Of a stretch of 64,000 nucleotides of DNA, positions 11,233-19,895 are shown one piece after another. The stretch lies in assembly GCF_001426755.1 (NCBI RefSeq), contig NZ_LMFJ01000001.1:2186601-2250600 (forward strand), given 5' to 3'. Each line of letters begins with the position of its first letter. Within the stretch, counting starts at the first letter, position 1. The stretch is from Aeromicrobium sp. Root495 (GTDB lineage Bacteria; Actinomycetota; Actinomycetes; Propionibacteriales; Nocardioidaceae). Under the pieces are notes generated by a model, which worked only from the letters and a program-made list of their open reading frames with translations, was not told the origin of the DNA and searched no databases. The position numbers and the translations under genes were made by a program.

Positions 11233-12129
11233 ATGCAGTTCCAGCAGCTGTCCTACTTCGTCGCCGTGGCACGCACCCGACACTTCACGCAGGCCGCCGA
11301 CCTCATGGGTGTGGCGCAGCCGAGCCTGAGCAAGCAGATCCGCGTGCTGGAGAACTCCCTCGGCACTCCCCTGTTCGTCAGGAACCGTGGCGGCATCGAG
11401 CTCACGAGCGCCGGCGAGGCGCTCCTTCCCCACGCCGAGCGCGTCCTCATCGACGTCGAGTCGGCCCAACGAGCCGTCCACGAGGTGGCCGGGCTCCAGC
11501 GGGGCCGGGTCAGGCTCGGCGCCACGCCCTCGTTGTGCGACGGCCTGCTTCCGGAGGTCCTCACGCACTTCCACACGGCCCACCCCGACATCGAGCTGGA
11601 GATCCACGAGGCCGGCTCTCGCGTGCTCGCCCGCGAGCTGGCCCAGGGCCGCCTCGACCTCGCCCTCCTCATCGCCCCTCGCGAGGCGGTGACCGACGAC
11701 ATCGTCGCCACGCCCGTCATGCGTGAGCGCCTCGTGCTGGCTGCTCCCCCGGGGTCGCCCCTGCCCGACGAGGTCGACGTCGCCGAGCTCAGCGACGTCC
11801 CCCTCGTGATGTTCCGCGAGGGCTACGACCTGCGGGACGTGACCATCCGCGCGTTCGAGCAGGCCGGCGTGAAGCCCAGGTTGTCGGTGGAGGGCGGTGA
11901 GATGAGCGCCGTGCTGCGCTTCGTCGAGGCCGGGCTCGGGCACGCCGTGGTGCCGGAGATGGTGATGTCGAACCGGCCCACCCTGCGATCCATCCGCATC
12001 CGCCGTCCGTCGCTGCGCCGCGAGATCGCGCTGGCCCACCGGGCCGAGACCCTCCAGCTGGCCGCCCGCGCGTTCCAGGAGGAGCTGCTCACCCAGCTCG
12101 GCGAGTTCCGCCCCCGCGCCGGCACCTGA
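11233..12129 (+). CDS. LysR family transcriptional regulator, divergent from sdhCAB
   Basis: 298 residues from ATG 11233. The N terminus (MQFQQLSYFVAVARTRHFTQ, then AADLMGVAQPSLSKQIRVLE) is the standard LysR winged helix; the rest is the two-lobed effector domain (GRVRLGATPSLCDGLLPEVL onward). I prefer this start to the upstream in-frame ATG because alignment to LysR proteins begins here. It is transcribed away from sdhCAB with only 73 bases between the two starts, so it is a candidate regulator of succinate dehydrogenase in response to carbon supply; the effector is unknown. Confidence 0.9.
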   Translation: MQFQQLSYFVAVARTRHFTQAADLMGVAQPSLSKQIRVLENSLGTPLFVRNRGGIELTSAGEALLPHAERVLIDVESAQRAVHEVAGLQRGRVRLGATPSLCDGLLPEVLTHFHTAHPDIELEIHEAGSRVLARELAQGRLDLALLIAPREAVTDDIVATPVMRERLVLAAPPGSPLPDEVDVAELSDVPLVMFREGYDLRDVTIRAFEQAGVKPRLSVEGGEMSAVLRFVEAGLGHAVVPEMVMSNRPTLRSIRIRRPSLRREIALAHRAETLQLAARAFQEELLTQLGEFRPRAGT

Positions 12130-12204
12130 TCGTTCCTCTCGCGGCTCCGTCCGAGGGCCGATACAGTCCCAGACCAGTCGATCCAGCCGACCTCAGGGGG
12201 ACCC

Positions 12205-12894
12205 ATGAAGCTTCGCCACGCACTCGCCGCCGGCCTGACCTGCCTCGTCGCGCTGACGGCCTGCGGCGGCTCCGACGACGCAGAGTCCGACGACCCGGAG
12301 CAGAAGTCCTCGTCCTCGTCCAAGGAGTCGGCAGCGAGCCTCCTCGCCGACGCCAAGAAGGAGATCGGCGCGAGCAAGGCCTTCCGCATGAAGGGCTCGA
12401 TCGACGACGACGGCGACCGCGGACAGATCGACATCACCTACGCCGGTGACGACGTGCAGGGCTCCTTCTCCATCGGCTCCCAGGGCTCGTTCGAGCTCGC
12501 CCTCGTCGACGACGCGTCCTACGTGAAGGGCTCGAAGCAGTTCTGGACCGACAACGCCGACGCCGAGACGGCGGATCGCTTCGCCGGGAAGTGGGTCACG
12601 AGCACGAGCTTCGGCGACCTGGCCGACGAGTTCTCGCGCGACTCGTTCGTCGACGAGATCTTCGAGCCCGAGGGCAAGGTCACCATCGGCCCCGACAAGA
12701 CGATCAACGGGGTGGACTGCATCACCCTCGTCGACAACGAGAAGGGCAAGAAGTCCTATCTCTACCTCGATGCCGAGGACCATCGACCGCTGCAGATCAG
12801 CCAGGACGGCGGCGACGTCGTCATCTCCTACGAAGGCGTCACCCTCCCGGAGAAGCCGGCCGCCGTCCTCGACGTCGACGCGCTCGCGGGCTGA
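12205..12894 (+). CDS. Secreted lipoprotein, LppX/LprG-like size and layout
   Basis: 229 residues with a clean lipoprotein signal (ALTAC, lipid cysteine about residue 20), an acidic and serine-rich linker (DDAESDDPEQKSSSSS), then a mostly beta-sheet domain that starts with a helix (ESAASLLADAKKEIG). The sequence resembles small actinobacterial LppX/LprAFG-type lipid-binding lipoproteins, but no diagnostic motif is visible, so this is weak. AGGGGG stands well placed before ATG. It converges with the 2H phosphoesterase: the stops lie in TGATCA with no spacer between the two genes. Confidence 0.7.
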   Translation: MKLRHALAAGLTCLVALTACGGSDDAESDDPEQKSSSSSKESAASLLADAKKEIGASKAFRMKGSIDDDGDRGQIDITYAGDDVQGSFSIGSQGSFELALVDDASYVKGSKQFWTDNADAETADRFAGKWVTSTSFGDLADEFSRDSFVDEIFEPEGKVTIGPDKTINGVDCITLVDNEKGKKSYLYLDAEDHRPLQISQDGGDVVISYEGVTLPEKPAAVLDVDALAG

Positions 12895-13404
12895 TCACGC
12901 CAGCGGGAAGGTGACCTGCGGGGTCCAGCCGGTCTCGTCGTCGTGGAGGTACAGGGCGAACGCGTCCACGGTGAAGGTGCACTCGAAGTCGGCGAGGTCC
13001 TCGTAGGCCTCGTCGAGCACCGAGTCCACGAGGTGGTGGGCGACCGTCACGTGCGGGTGGAAGGGGAAGTCCGGCACGGGGGCGTCGATCGCCACGCGGA
13101 CCCGCTCGGCAAGCTGCTCCGTGGGTGAGACGCCGTCGGCCACCGCCACGTAGACCACCGGGGTGACCGGCCGGAACGAGCCCGTGCCCCGCAGGGTCAT
13201 GGAGAAGGCGTCGGTGGCACCGGCGGCGTCACGCAGCGACGCGGCCACGGCGTCGACCCCGCCGTCCTCGACCTCGACGGGCGGCGACAGCGTGACGTGC
13301 GTGGGGACGGTGGCGGCCTGGGGGTCGCCGAAGTAGGCCCGCTTGCTGCGCAGCAGGGGGCCGAAGGGCTCCGGCACCTCGATGGCGACGCCGACGGTGG
13401 GCAC
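12895..13404 (-). CDS. 2H phosphoesterase, 2'-5' RNA ligase-like
   Basis: 169 residues with two HxT motifs: PTHVTLSPP near residue 35 and FHPHVTVAH near 119. This pair is the catalytic signature of the 2H superfamily, including LigT/ThpR, which cleaves or joins 2',5' or cyclic phosphodiesters in RNA. It starts 3 bases after the trpS stop and is probably co-transcribed with it, which suggests a link to tRNA metabolism. The actual substrate is not evident. Confidence 0.85.
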   Translation of the reverse strand: MPTVGVAIEVPEPFGPLLRSKRAYFGDPQAATVPTHVTLSPPVEVEDGGVDAVAASLRDAAGATDAFSMTLRGTGSFRPVTPVVYVAVADGVSPTEQLAERVRVAIDAPVPDFPFHPHVTVAHHLVDSVLDEAYEDLADFECTFTVDAFALYLHDDETGWTPQVTFPLA

Positions 13405-13407
13405 GGC

Positions 13408-14445
13408 TCAACGGCTCCCGGCCGGGGCGACGAACCCCGATCGCTCGTAGACGAGCTCGAGGGTGGGGACGGCGACGCTGCGGGCCTGCTCGGCGCCCTG
13501 GGCCAGGACGCGGTCGAGCTCGCCCTTGTCGTCGAGCAGCTCGCGGGTGCGGTCGCCGAACGACTGGACGAAGTCGCCCACGAGCTCGCCGAGCGCCACC
13601 TTGAGGTGGCCGTACTGCTGTCCCTCGAACTCCGCGACGACATCGTCGACCGGACGGTCGGTGAGCGCCGAGAAGATCGTGAGCAGGTTGGCGATGCCGG
13701 GCTTCTCCTGCGGGTCGAAGCGGATCTCCGTGCCGGAGTCCGTGACGGCGGAGCGCACCTTCTTGGCCGCCTGCTTGGCGGTGTCGGTGAGGTCGACGAC
13801 GCCTGCGTGGGAGGCGTTGGAGCCGCTCATCTTGGCCGTCGGGTCCTGCAGGTCGTAGATCTTGGCCGTGGCCTTGACGATGTGGGCCTCGGGGACCGTG
13901 AAGGTCTCGCCGAAGCGGTGGTTGAAGCGCTGCGCGAGGTTGCGGGTGAGCTCCACGTGCTGACGCTGGTCCTCGCCCACGGGGACGCGGTCGGCCTGGT
14001 AGACCAGGATGTCGGCGGCCATGAGGATCGGGTACGTGAAGAGGCCGACGCTCGAGGAGTCCTGGCCCCCCTTGGCGCTCTTGTCCTTGAACTGGGTCAT
14101 GCGGCTCGCCTCGCCGAAGCCCGTGACGCCGCCGAGCACCCACGCCAGCTGGGCGTGCTCGGGCACGTGGCTCTGGACGAAGAGCGCACTGCGGTCGGGG
14201 TCGACGCCGGCCGCCAGCATCTGCGCGGCGGCCACGTAGGTCCGCTCGCGCAGCAGCGCCGGGTCGTACTCGACCGTGATGGCGTGCAGGTCGGGGACGA
14301 AGTAGAAGGCCTCGAAGTCGTCCTGGAGCGCGACCCACTGCTTGAAGGCACCGAAGTAGTTGCCGAGGTGGTACGAGTCGGCCGTGGGCTGGGCTCCGGA
14401 GAGCACGCGCGGCCGACGAGGGGAAGCGTCGGGCATGTCGAGCAT
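13408..14445 (-). CDS. trpS: Tryptophan-tRNA ligase
   Basis: 345 residues from ATG 14445 ([19 protein letters not shown]); ATG 14436 is an equal alternative three codons on, since neither has a strong ribosome site. The class I synthetase signatures are visible: the HIGH equivalent in [10 protein letters not shown] and the KMSKS equivalent in [30 protein letters not shown] is the normal TrpRS beginning. It charges tRNA-Trp in the cytoplasm. The gene is divergent from galK across about 64 bases, and I see no T-box-like leader in that gap. Confidence 0.97.
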   Translation of the reverse strand: MLDMPDASPRRPRVLSGAQPTADSYHLGNYFGAFKQWVALQDDFEAFYFVPDLHAITVEYDPALLRERTYVAAAQMLAAGVDPDRSALFVQSHVPEHAQLAWVLGGVTGFGEASRMTQFKDKSAKGGQDSSSVGLFTYPILMAADILVYQADRVPVGEDQRQHVELTRNLAQRFNHRFGETFTVPEAHIVKATAKIYDLQDPTAKMSGSNASHAGVVDLTDTAKQAAKKVRSAVTDSGTEIRFDPQEKPGIANLLTIFSALTDRPVDDVVAEFEGQQYGHLKVALGELVGDFVQSFGDRTRELLDDKGELDRVLAQGAEQARSVAVPTLELVYERSGFVAPAGSR

Positions 14446-14509
14446 TCTGCCAGGACCCGCTGTGGAGCGTTCCACCCCTCGGGCGGGACCACCGCCTAGG
14501 GTCGAGCGG

Positions 14510-15631
14510 GTGAGCGACTCCCAGAGCGTCCGGACGTGGCGCGTCCCCGGCCGCGTCAACCTCGTCGGCGAGCACCTCGACTACAACGGCGGACCCTCGG
14601 TCCCGTTCGCGATCGACCGGTTCGTCACCCTCAAGGCCCGTCCGCGCGAGGACGACGCCGTCAACGTGTGGAGCACGCTCCCCGACGGGTCGCGGCAGAA
14701 GGCCGACTTCACCACGTCGGTGCAGCCGGGCGACGTCGACGGCTGGGCGTCGTACCCGGCCGGCGCGGTCTGGGCGCTCGTGCAGGCCGGTCACCCCGTG
14801 GGCGGGCTCGACCTCGTGCTCGAGTCCGACCTCCCGTCCGGCGCCGGGCTCTCCTCCTCGGCCGCGCTCACCGTGGGAGTCACCGCGGCGCTCGACGAGA
14901 TCGCCGGGCTCGGGCTCGACCGCACCGCCATCGCGCTGTCGGCCCAGCGCGCCGAGAACGACTTCGTGGGGGCGCCCACCGGCTCCATGGACCAGCTCGC
15001 CGTGGCCCACGGCCAGGCCGGGCACGCCGTGCTCACCGACCCCTCCACCGATCCGCCGGGAACGAGCCTCGTGCCGTTCCAGATCGCCGACGACGGGCTC
15101 GCGATCGTCGTGATCGACACGGGCGTCTCGCACGACCACGCCACGGGCGGGTACGCCGACCGTCGCCGGGAGAGCGCCGAGGCCGCCGCGCTCCTCGGCC
15201 TGGAGCACCTGGCCCAGGCCGGTCTCGACGCGCCCTACAAGCTCGAGGACGAGACGCTCAAGGCCCGCGTCCGCCACGTCATCACCGAGACCGCCCGGGT
15301 CAGGGCGAGCCTGCGGGCCCTCACCGACCGCAGCTGGGCGCAGCTGGGCACCATCCTCACGGCCTCGCACGAGTCGCTGCGCGACGACTACGCCGTCAGC
15401 TGCGCCGAGCTCGACGTGGCTGTGGAGACCGCCATCGAGGCGGGCGCGCTCGGAGCCCGCATGACCGGCGGAGGATTCGGCGGCTCGGCCATCGCGCTCG
15501 TGGAGACCGCCGACGTCGAGCGCGTCCGGGCCCTCGTGGGCGAGCGGTTCGAGTCCGTGCAGTGGAGGCGGCCCGCCACGTTCGTGGTGCAGCCCGCCGA
15601 CGGTGCCACGCTCGTCACCGGCCAGGGCTGA
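14510..15631 (+). CDS. galK: Galactokinase
   Basis: 373 residues from GTG 14510. The galactokinase signature [15 protein letters not shown] spans residues 14-28, the GHMP ATP-binding motif [13 protein letters not shown] spans about 108-120, and the third GHMP motif appears as [13 protein letters not shown] near the end. Length matches the family. It phosphorylates galactose at C1 for the Leloir pathway, yet galT and galE are not beside it; instead pheA follows 12 bases downstream. Related GHMP sugar kinases cannot be excluded, but the signature favours GalK. Confidence 0.93.
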   Translation: MSDSQSVRTWRVPGRVNLVGEHLDYNGGPSVPFAIDRFVTLKARPREDDAVNVWSTLPDGSRQKADFTTSVQPGDVDGWASYPAGAVWALVQAGHPVGGLDLVLESDLPSGAGLSSSAALTVGVTAALDEIAGLGLDRTAIALSAQRAENDFVGAPTGSMDQLAVAHGQAGHAVLTDPSTDPPGTSLVPFQIADDGLAIVVIDTGVSHDHATGGYADRRRESAEAAALLGLEHLAQAGLDAPYKLEDETLKARVRHVITETARVRASLRALTDRSWAQLGTILTASHESLRDDYAVSCAELDVAVETAIEAGALGARMTGGGFGGSAIALVETADVERVRALVGERFESVQWRRPATFVVQPADGATLVTGQG

Positions 15632-15643
15632 CACACTGGGGCC

Positions 15644-16507
15644 GTGAGCACGCGCATCGCCTACCAGGGCGAACCGGGAGCCAACTCCCACCTGGTGATC
15701 AACCAGAACTACCCCGACGCCGAGCCGGTGCCCTGCGCCTCGTTCGAGCACGTCTTCGCCGCCGTCGAAGGTGGCCAGGCCGACCTGGCCATGATCCCCA
15801 TCGACAACTCGCTCGCCGGTCGTGTGGCCGACATCCACCACTTCCTGCCCACGTCGGGCCTGCACATCATCGCCGAGCACTTCCTGCGCATCCAGTTCGC
15901 GCTCATGGCCACCCCCGCCACGACGCTCGCGTCGATCCGCACCGTCCACTCCCACGTGCACGCGCTCGGCCAGTGCCGCCGCATCATCTCCGAGCACGGC
16001 TGGCGTCCCGTCATCTCCGGCGACACCGCCGGTGCCGCCCGAGAGATCGCCGAGGCCGACGACGTCACGCAGGCCGCCATCGCGCCGCCGCTCGCGGCCG
16101 GTATCTACGGTCTCGAGATCCTGGCCAACGACGTCGAGGACGAGGACCACAACACCACCCGCTTCGTCGTCCTCTCGCGTGAGCCGCGCCGGGCCGCGGC
16201 CGGGAACGGTCCCGTCGTCACGAGCTTCATCTTCAACGTGCGCAACCTGCCGGCGTCGCTCTACAAGGCGCTCGGGGGCTTCGCCACCAACGGCGTCAAC
16301 CTCACCAAGCTCGAGAGCTACATGGTGGGCGGCACGTTCAACGCCACCCAGTTCCTCGTGGAGGTCGACGGCCACCCCGACGACGTCGGCGTGCGGCGGG
16401 CGCTCGACGAGCTGACCTTCTTCACCACCGACATCCGGATCCTGGGCGTCTACCCCGCCGACCCCTTCCGCGCCGAGAGCGTCCTGTTCGCGAGCGACCC
16501 GGCCTGA
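15644..16507 (+). CDS. pheA: Prephenate dehydratase with ACT domain
   Basis: 287 residues from GTG 15644. The catalytic part begins AYQGEPGANSHLVINQNYP and ends NTTRFVVLSR; the C-terminal ACT domain (about 190-270) contains LTKLESYMVGGTFNATQF, the variant of the ESRP phenylalanine-binding loop common in alphaproteobacterial and some actinobacterial enzymes. It makes phenylpyruvate from prephenate and is presumably feedback controlled by phenylalanine. It sits between galK and the GNAT gene, overlapping the latter by one base (TGATG). Confidence 0.95.
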   Translation: MSTRIAYQGEPGANSHLVINQNYPDAEPVPCASFEHVFAAVEGGQADLAMIPIDNSLAGRVADIHHFLPTSGLHIIAEHFLRIQFALMATPATTLASIRTVHSHVHALGQCRRIISEHGWRPVISGDTAGAAREIAEADDVTQAAIAPPLAAGIYGLEILANDVEDEDHNTTRFVVLSREPRRAAAGNGPVVTSFIFNVRNLPASLYKALGGFATNGVNLTKLESYMVGGTFNATQFLVEVDGHPDDVGVRRALDELTFFTTDIRILGVYPADPFRAESVLFASDPA

Positions 16508-17652
16508 TGCACCCGTCCCTCTCGGGACCCGCGCTCCCCTGGCCGCTGTGCGTCCCCGTCCTCACCGACGGGGAGATCACGCTGCGAGCCCACACGCGCG
16601 ACGACCTCGAGCCGATGCTCCAGATGGCGCAGGACGAGGAGATGCAGCGCTGGACCGCCATCCCGGTCCCGCACACGATCGAGCAGAGCGAGGAGTTCGC
16701 GCTGTCCGTGGTCCCTCGCGCCTGGGACCAGGGGACGGCGCGCGGCTGGGCCATCGAGGCGCCCGACGCCCACGGACGGCCTCGCTACGCCGGCAACATC
16801 GATGTGCGGGGCAACGGCGTGGCCGACGTCGGCTTCGCGCTGCACCCGTGGGCCCGCGGCCGCGGCGTCATGGTCCGCGCCGTGCAGCTCGCCGTCGACT
16901 GGACCTTCGCCGAGGGCGTGGCCGAGGTCGTGCACTGGCGCGCGCACGTGGGCAACGAGGCGTCGCTGCGCGTGGCCCACCGGGCCGGCTTCACGCTCCA
17001 CGGCACCACGCCGGGGCTGCTGTGGGAGCGCGGACGAGCCGTCGACGCGTGGACGGCGTCCATCCGGTTCGGTGACGCACCGCTCCCCCGCACGCGCTGG
17101 CTCGACTCGGTGCTCGAGAACGACCGGCTCCGGCTGCGGCCGTTCAGCGAGGCCGACCTGCCGCGGGTCGTCGAGGCGTGCAGCGACCCCGTCACGCGGC
17201 ACTGGCTGCACCACCTCCCGCACCCCTATACCGCGGGAGACGCTCGGGACTTCCTCCACCGGGAGGTCTGGTCGAGCGCCACCGGCACCAAGGCGTCGTG
17301 GGTCGTGGCCGACCGCGCGACCGACGCCCTGCTCGCCCACGTCGCGATCATGGACCTCGGCGGGCTCGACCCGCTCCACGGCGAGGTCGGCTACTGGACG
17401 CACCCGGACGCCCGGCGACGCGGCGTCATGACCGAAGCGGTCGGGCTCGTCCGCGACTGGGCCTTCGCCCCCCTCCACGAGAACAGCGGCCTGGGCCTGC
17501 AGCGGCTGTCGCTCTACGCCGCCGTGGAGAACGAGGCCAGCAACCGTGTGGCTCAGGCCAACGGGTTCACCCGGTTCGGCACGCAGCGCGAGGCCGAGCC
17601 GCTCGGAGACGGCACCTATGCCGACCTCGAGGGCTACGAGCTCCTCGCCTGA
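16507..17652 (+). CDS. Protein with two GNAT acetyltransferase domains in tandem
   Basis: 381 residues, about twice the usual size, composed of two RimJ/RimL-like GNAT halves. The first (residues 15-185) has the acetyl-CoA region VGFALHPWARGRGVMVRAVQLA; the second (about 200-380) has VGYWTHPDARRRGVMTEAVGLV. Both halves keep the R/G-rich acetyl-CoA loop, so both could be active. The ATG overlaps the pheA stop by one base, and a small GC hairpin (17656-17672) follows. The substrate is unknown; a ribosomal protein or a small amine would be typical. Confidence 0.85.
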   Translation: MHPSLSGPALPWPLCVPVLTDGEITLRAHTRDDLEPMLQMAQDEEMQRWTAIPVPHTIEQSEEFALSVVPRAWDQGTARGWAIEAPDAHGRPRYAGNIDVRGNGVADVGFALHPWARGRGVMVRAVQLAVDWTFAEGVAEVVHWRAHVGNEASLRVAHRAGFTLHGTTPGLLWERGRAVDAWTASIRFGDAPLPRTRWLDSVLENDRLRLRPFSEADLPRVVEACSDPVTRHWLHHLPHPYTAGDARDFLHREVWSSATGTKASWVVADRATDALLAHVAIMDLGGLDPLHGEVGYWTHPDARRRGVMTEAVGLVRDWAFAPLHENSGLGLQRLSLYAAVENEASNRVAQANGFTRFGTQREAEPLGDGTYADLEGYELLA

Positions 17653-17711
17653 CCTGCTCCCGGACCGGGGGCTCGCGTTGTGTCGGTGGTGAGCGCCACA
17701 CTCGAGATTGG

Positions 17712-17754
17712 TTGCGGAGCACATCCATCAGGCCATATATTCCACCTGGAATAT
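17712..17754 (+). promoter_or_regulatory. padR promoter with perfect operator palindrome
   Basis: ATATTCCA-CC-TGGAATAT (17737-17754) is a perfect 18-nt dyad in an otherwise GC-rich region, 20 bases before the padR start. A possible -35 (TTGCGG, 17712) lies 18 bases before TATATT (17736), so the dyad would cover the -10 box. This fits autoregulation of the padR-MFS operon by PadR. Confidence 0.7.
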
Positions 17755-17774
17755 TTCGACTGGAAGGGCGCGGG

Positions 17775-18341
17775 ATGACCTCGTTGAAGCCATTGGCCGT
17801 CGCGGCCCTGGCCCTGCTCAACGAGCGACCCATGCACCCCTATGAGATGTACCAGCTGCTGCTCGAGCGCCAGGAGGACCACCTCGTCAAGGTCCGGCCC
17901 GGCTCGCTCTACCACGCGGTGGAGCGCCTCCACGGCGAGCAGCTCGTCAGCGTCGTGGGCACGGAGCGCGAGGGCAACCGGCCCGAGCGCACCACCTACG
18001 CCATCACCGAGGCCGGGTACGACGCGCTCGTCGCCCAGCTCCGGGAGTGGCTCAGCACGCCCGTCAACGAGTACCCGCGGTTCCCGCTGGCCCTCGCCGA
18101 GGCACACAACGGGCCGGCCGACCTCGTCGTGTCCGACCTGCGCACCTACGTGAAGAACCTCGACGTCGACCTCGAACGACTGCAGGAGGGCGTCGCGCAC
18201 GCCCGCTCCCGCGACGTGCCCGAGGCCTACCTCATCGAGGCCGACTACCTCCACACGATGAAGCTCGCCGAGCGCGAGTGGATCACCCAGCTCATCAGCC
18301 GCATCGAGACCAAGGACCTTCCATGGCAACCGAGACAGTGA
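17775..18341 (+). CDS. PadR family transcriptional regulator
   Basis: 188 residues from ATG 17775. LAVAALALLNERPMHPYEMYQLL, then VRPGSLYHAVERL and ERTTYAITEAGYDAL, form the PadR winged helix; the C-terminal half (EAHNGPADLVVSDLRTYVKNLD to EREWITQLISRI) is the helical dimer domain of the Vir-type PadR proteins. It overlaps the following exporter gene by 19 bases, so it probably represses that exporter, binding the palindrome just upstream of itself. The inducer is unknown. Confidence 0.93.
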   Translation: MTSLKPLAVAALALLNERPMHPYEMYQLLLERQEDHLVKVRPGSLYHAVERLHGEQLVSVVGTEREGNRPERTTYAITEAGYDALVAQLREWLSTPVNEYPRFPLALAEAHNGPADLVVSDLRTYVKNLDVDLERLQEGVAHARSRDVPEAYLIEADYLHTMKLAEREWITQLISRIETKDLPWQPRQ

Positions 18342-19822
18342 ACCCCCAGCCCACGGGCGGTCGTCCGACGTCCGACCTCCCACCCGACTACAAGCCCTGG
18401 CCCGCCCTGCTCGCCATGGTCATCGGGTTCTTCATGATCCTGCTCGACAACACGATCGTGTCGGTCGCGACGCCCGACATCATCCGCGACCTGGACACCG
18501 ACTTCACGACCGGCATCTGGGTCACGAGCGCGTACCTGCTCGCCTACGCCGTGCCGCTGCTCATCACGGGACGCCTCGGCGACCGCTTCGGCCCCAAGAA
18601 CGTCTACCTCGTGGGCCTCGTGATCTTCACGGGCGCCTCGCTGTGGTGCGGACTCACCAGCTCGATCGACGGCCTCATCGTGGCGCGCGCCGTGCAGGGC
18701 GTGGGCGCCTCGCTCATGACTCCGCAGACGATGGCCGTCATCACCCGCACGTTCCCGGCCGCCAAGCGTGGCGGAGCCATGGCGCTCTGGGGCGCCACGG
18801 CCGGCGTGGCCACGCTCGTCGGCCCTATCCTCGGCGGCGTCCTCGTCGACGCGGCCGGCTGGGAGTGGATCTTCTTCATCAACGTGCCCGTCGGCGTGGT
18901 GGCCTTCGTGCTCGCCTGGCGGCTCGTGCCCACGCTGCCCACCCACGCCCACAGCTTCGACCTGCTCGGCGTCGCCCTCAGCGGCGTCGGCATGTTCCTC
19001 CTCGTGTTCGGCATCCAGGAGGGTGAGCGCTACGACTGGGACGCCGCCATCTGGGGCCTCATCGTCGGTGGCATCGTGGTGTTCGCGCTCTTCCTGTTCT
19101 GGCAGAGCAAGATCAAGACCGAGCCGCTCGTCCCTCTCGGCCTCTTCCGCGACCGCAACTTCTCCGTGGGCAACGCCGGCATCGCCCTCGTCTCCATGGC
19201 CATCACCGCCATGAGCCTGCCGTTCATGTTCTTCGCGCAGGGAGCCCGCGGCTACAGCCCCACCGAGGCCGCACTGTTCATGACGCCCATGGCCGTCATC
19301 CTCATGGGCCTGTCGCCCTTCGTGGGCCAGCTCGTCGACCGGGTGCACCCGCGGAGCATCACGCTCGTGGGCTTCGGCACCGCCACCGTCGCGATGGGCT
19401 GGAGCGCCTACCTCATCGACCCCGACACCCCGGCGTGGCAGCTCCTGCTCCCCATGGCCCTGTTCGGCGTCTCCAACGCGTGCCTGTGGGCACCGCTCAG
19501 CGCCACGGCCACGCGCAACCTGCCCATGGCGTCGGCAGGTGCCGGTGCCGGCATCTACAACACGACGCGCCAGGTGGCTGCGGCCCTCGGCTCCGCCGCC
19601 GTGGCCGCGCTCATCGGCTCGCGCCTCGCGGCCAACGGCCTCTCGGGCGACACCGACTCGGCGGCGTCGGCCGGCGGGCAGGCCATGCCGCACGACATCG
19701 CCGAGAAGTTCTCGACCGCCATGTCGCAGGCCTACTGGCTGCCCATCGCGGCCTTCGCCGTGGGCATCGTCGTGGTGCTGTTCTTCGCCAAGCCCACCCA
19801 CGAGGGCCACGGCGGCCACTGA
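18323..19822 (+). CDS. MFS multidrug efflux transporter, DHA2 family
   Basis: 499 residues from ATG 18323, with AAGGA at good spacing; about 14 hydrophobic segments. Motifs LDNTIVSVATPDI (segment 1), GRLGDRFGPKNVYLVG (loop 2-3) and MALWGATAGVATLVGPILGGVLVD (motif C of drug/proton antiporters, in segment 5) place it in the EmrB/QacA group. The C terminus is His-rich (HEGHGGH), as often seen in this group. Likely a proton-driven exporter of toxic organic compounds controlled by the overlapping padR gene. Confidence 0.93.
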   Translation: MATETVNPQPTGGRPTSDLPPDYKPWPALLAMVIGFFMILLDNTIVSVATPDIIRDLDTDFTTGIWVTSAYLLAYAVPLLITGRLGDRFGPKNVYLVGLVIFTGASLWCGLTSSIDGLIVARAVQGVGASLMTPQTMAVITRTFPAAKRGGAMALWGATAGVATLVGPILGGVLVDAAGWEWIFFINVPVGVVAFVLAWRLVPTLPTHAHSFDLLGVALSGVGMFLLVFGIQEGERYDWDAAIWGLIVGGIVVFALFLFWQSKIKTEPLVPLGLFRDRNFSVGNAGIALVSMAITAMSLPFMFFAQGARGYSPTEAALFMTPMAVILMGLSPFVGQLVDRVHPRSITLVGFGTATVAMGWSAYLIDPDTPAWQLLLPMALFGVSNACLWAPLSATATRNLPMASAGAGAGIYNTTRQVAAALGSAAVAALIGSRLAANGLSGDTDSAASAGGQAMPHDIAEKFSTAMSQAYWLPIAAFAVGIVVVLFFAKPTHEGHGGH

Positions 19823-19850
19823 GGCCGCATCAGCGCAGACAGGACCAGCC

Positions 19851-19865
19851 TCCGCCGAAGGCGGA
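19851..19865 (+). terminator. Short hairpin after the exporter gene
   Basis: TCCGCC-GAA-GGCGGA is a perfect 6-base stem with a 3-base loop, in the 73-base gap between the MFS stop and purU. It may serve as a weak terminator. Confidence 0.4.
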
Positions 19866-19895
19866 CGAGACCAGCACAGCCCTAGGATCGGTCGG

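Noticed and set aside
14446..14509. T-box or riboswitch before trpS
   Set aside because: The gap is only 64 bases, has no specifier stem or T-box sequence, and also carries the galK start region.
13229..16375. Minus-strand open frame over galK and pheA
   Set aside because: The translation is compositionally biased and covers two well-identified plus-strand enzymes; only trpS at 13408-14445, in another frame, is real on this strand.
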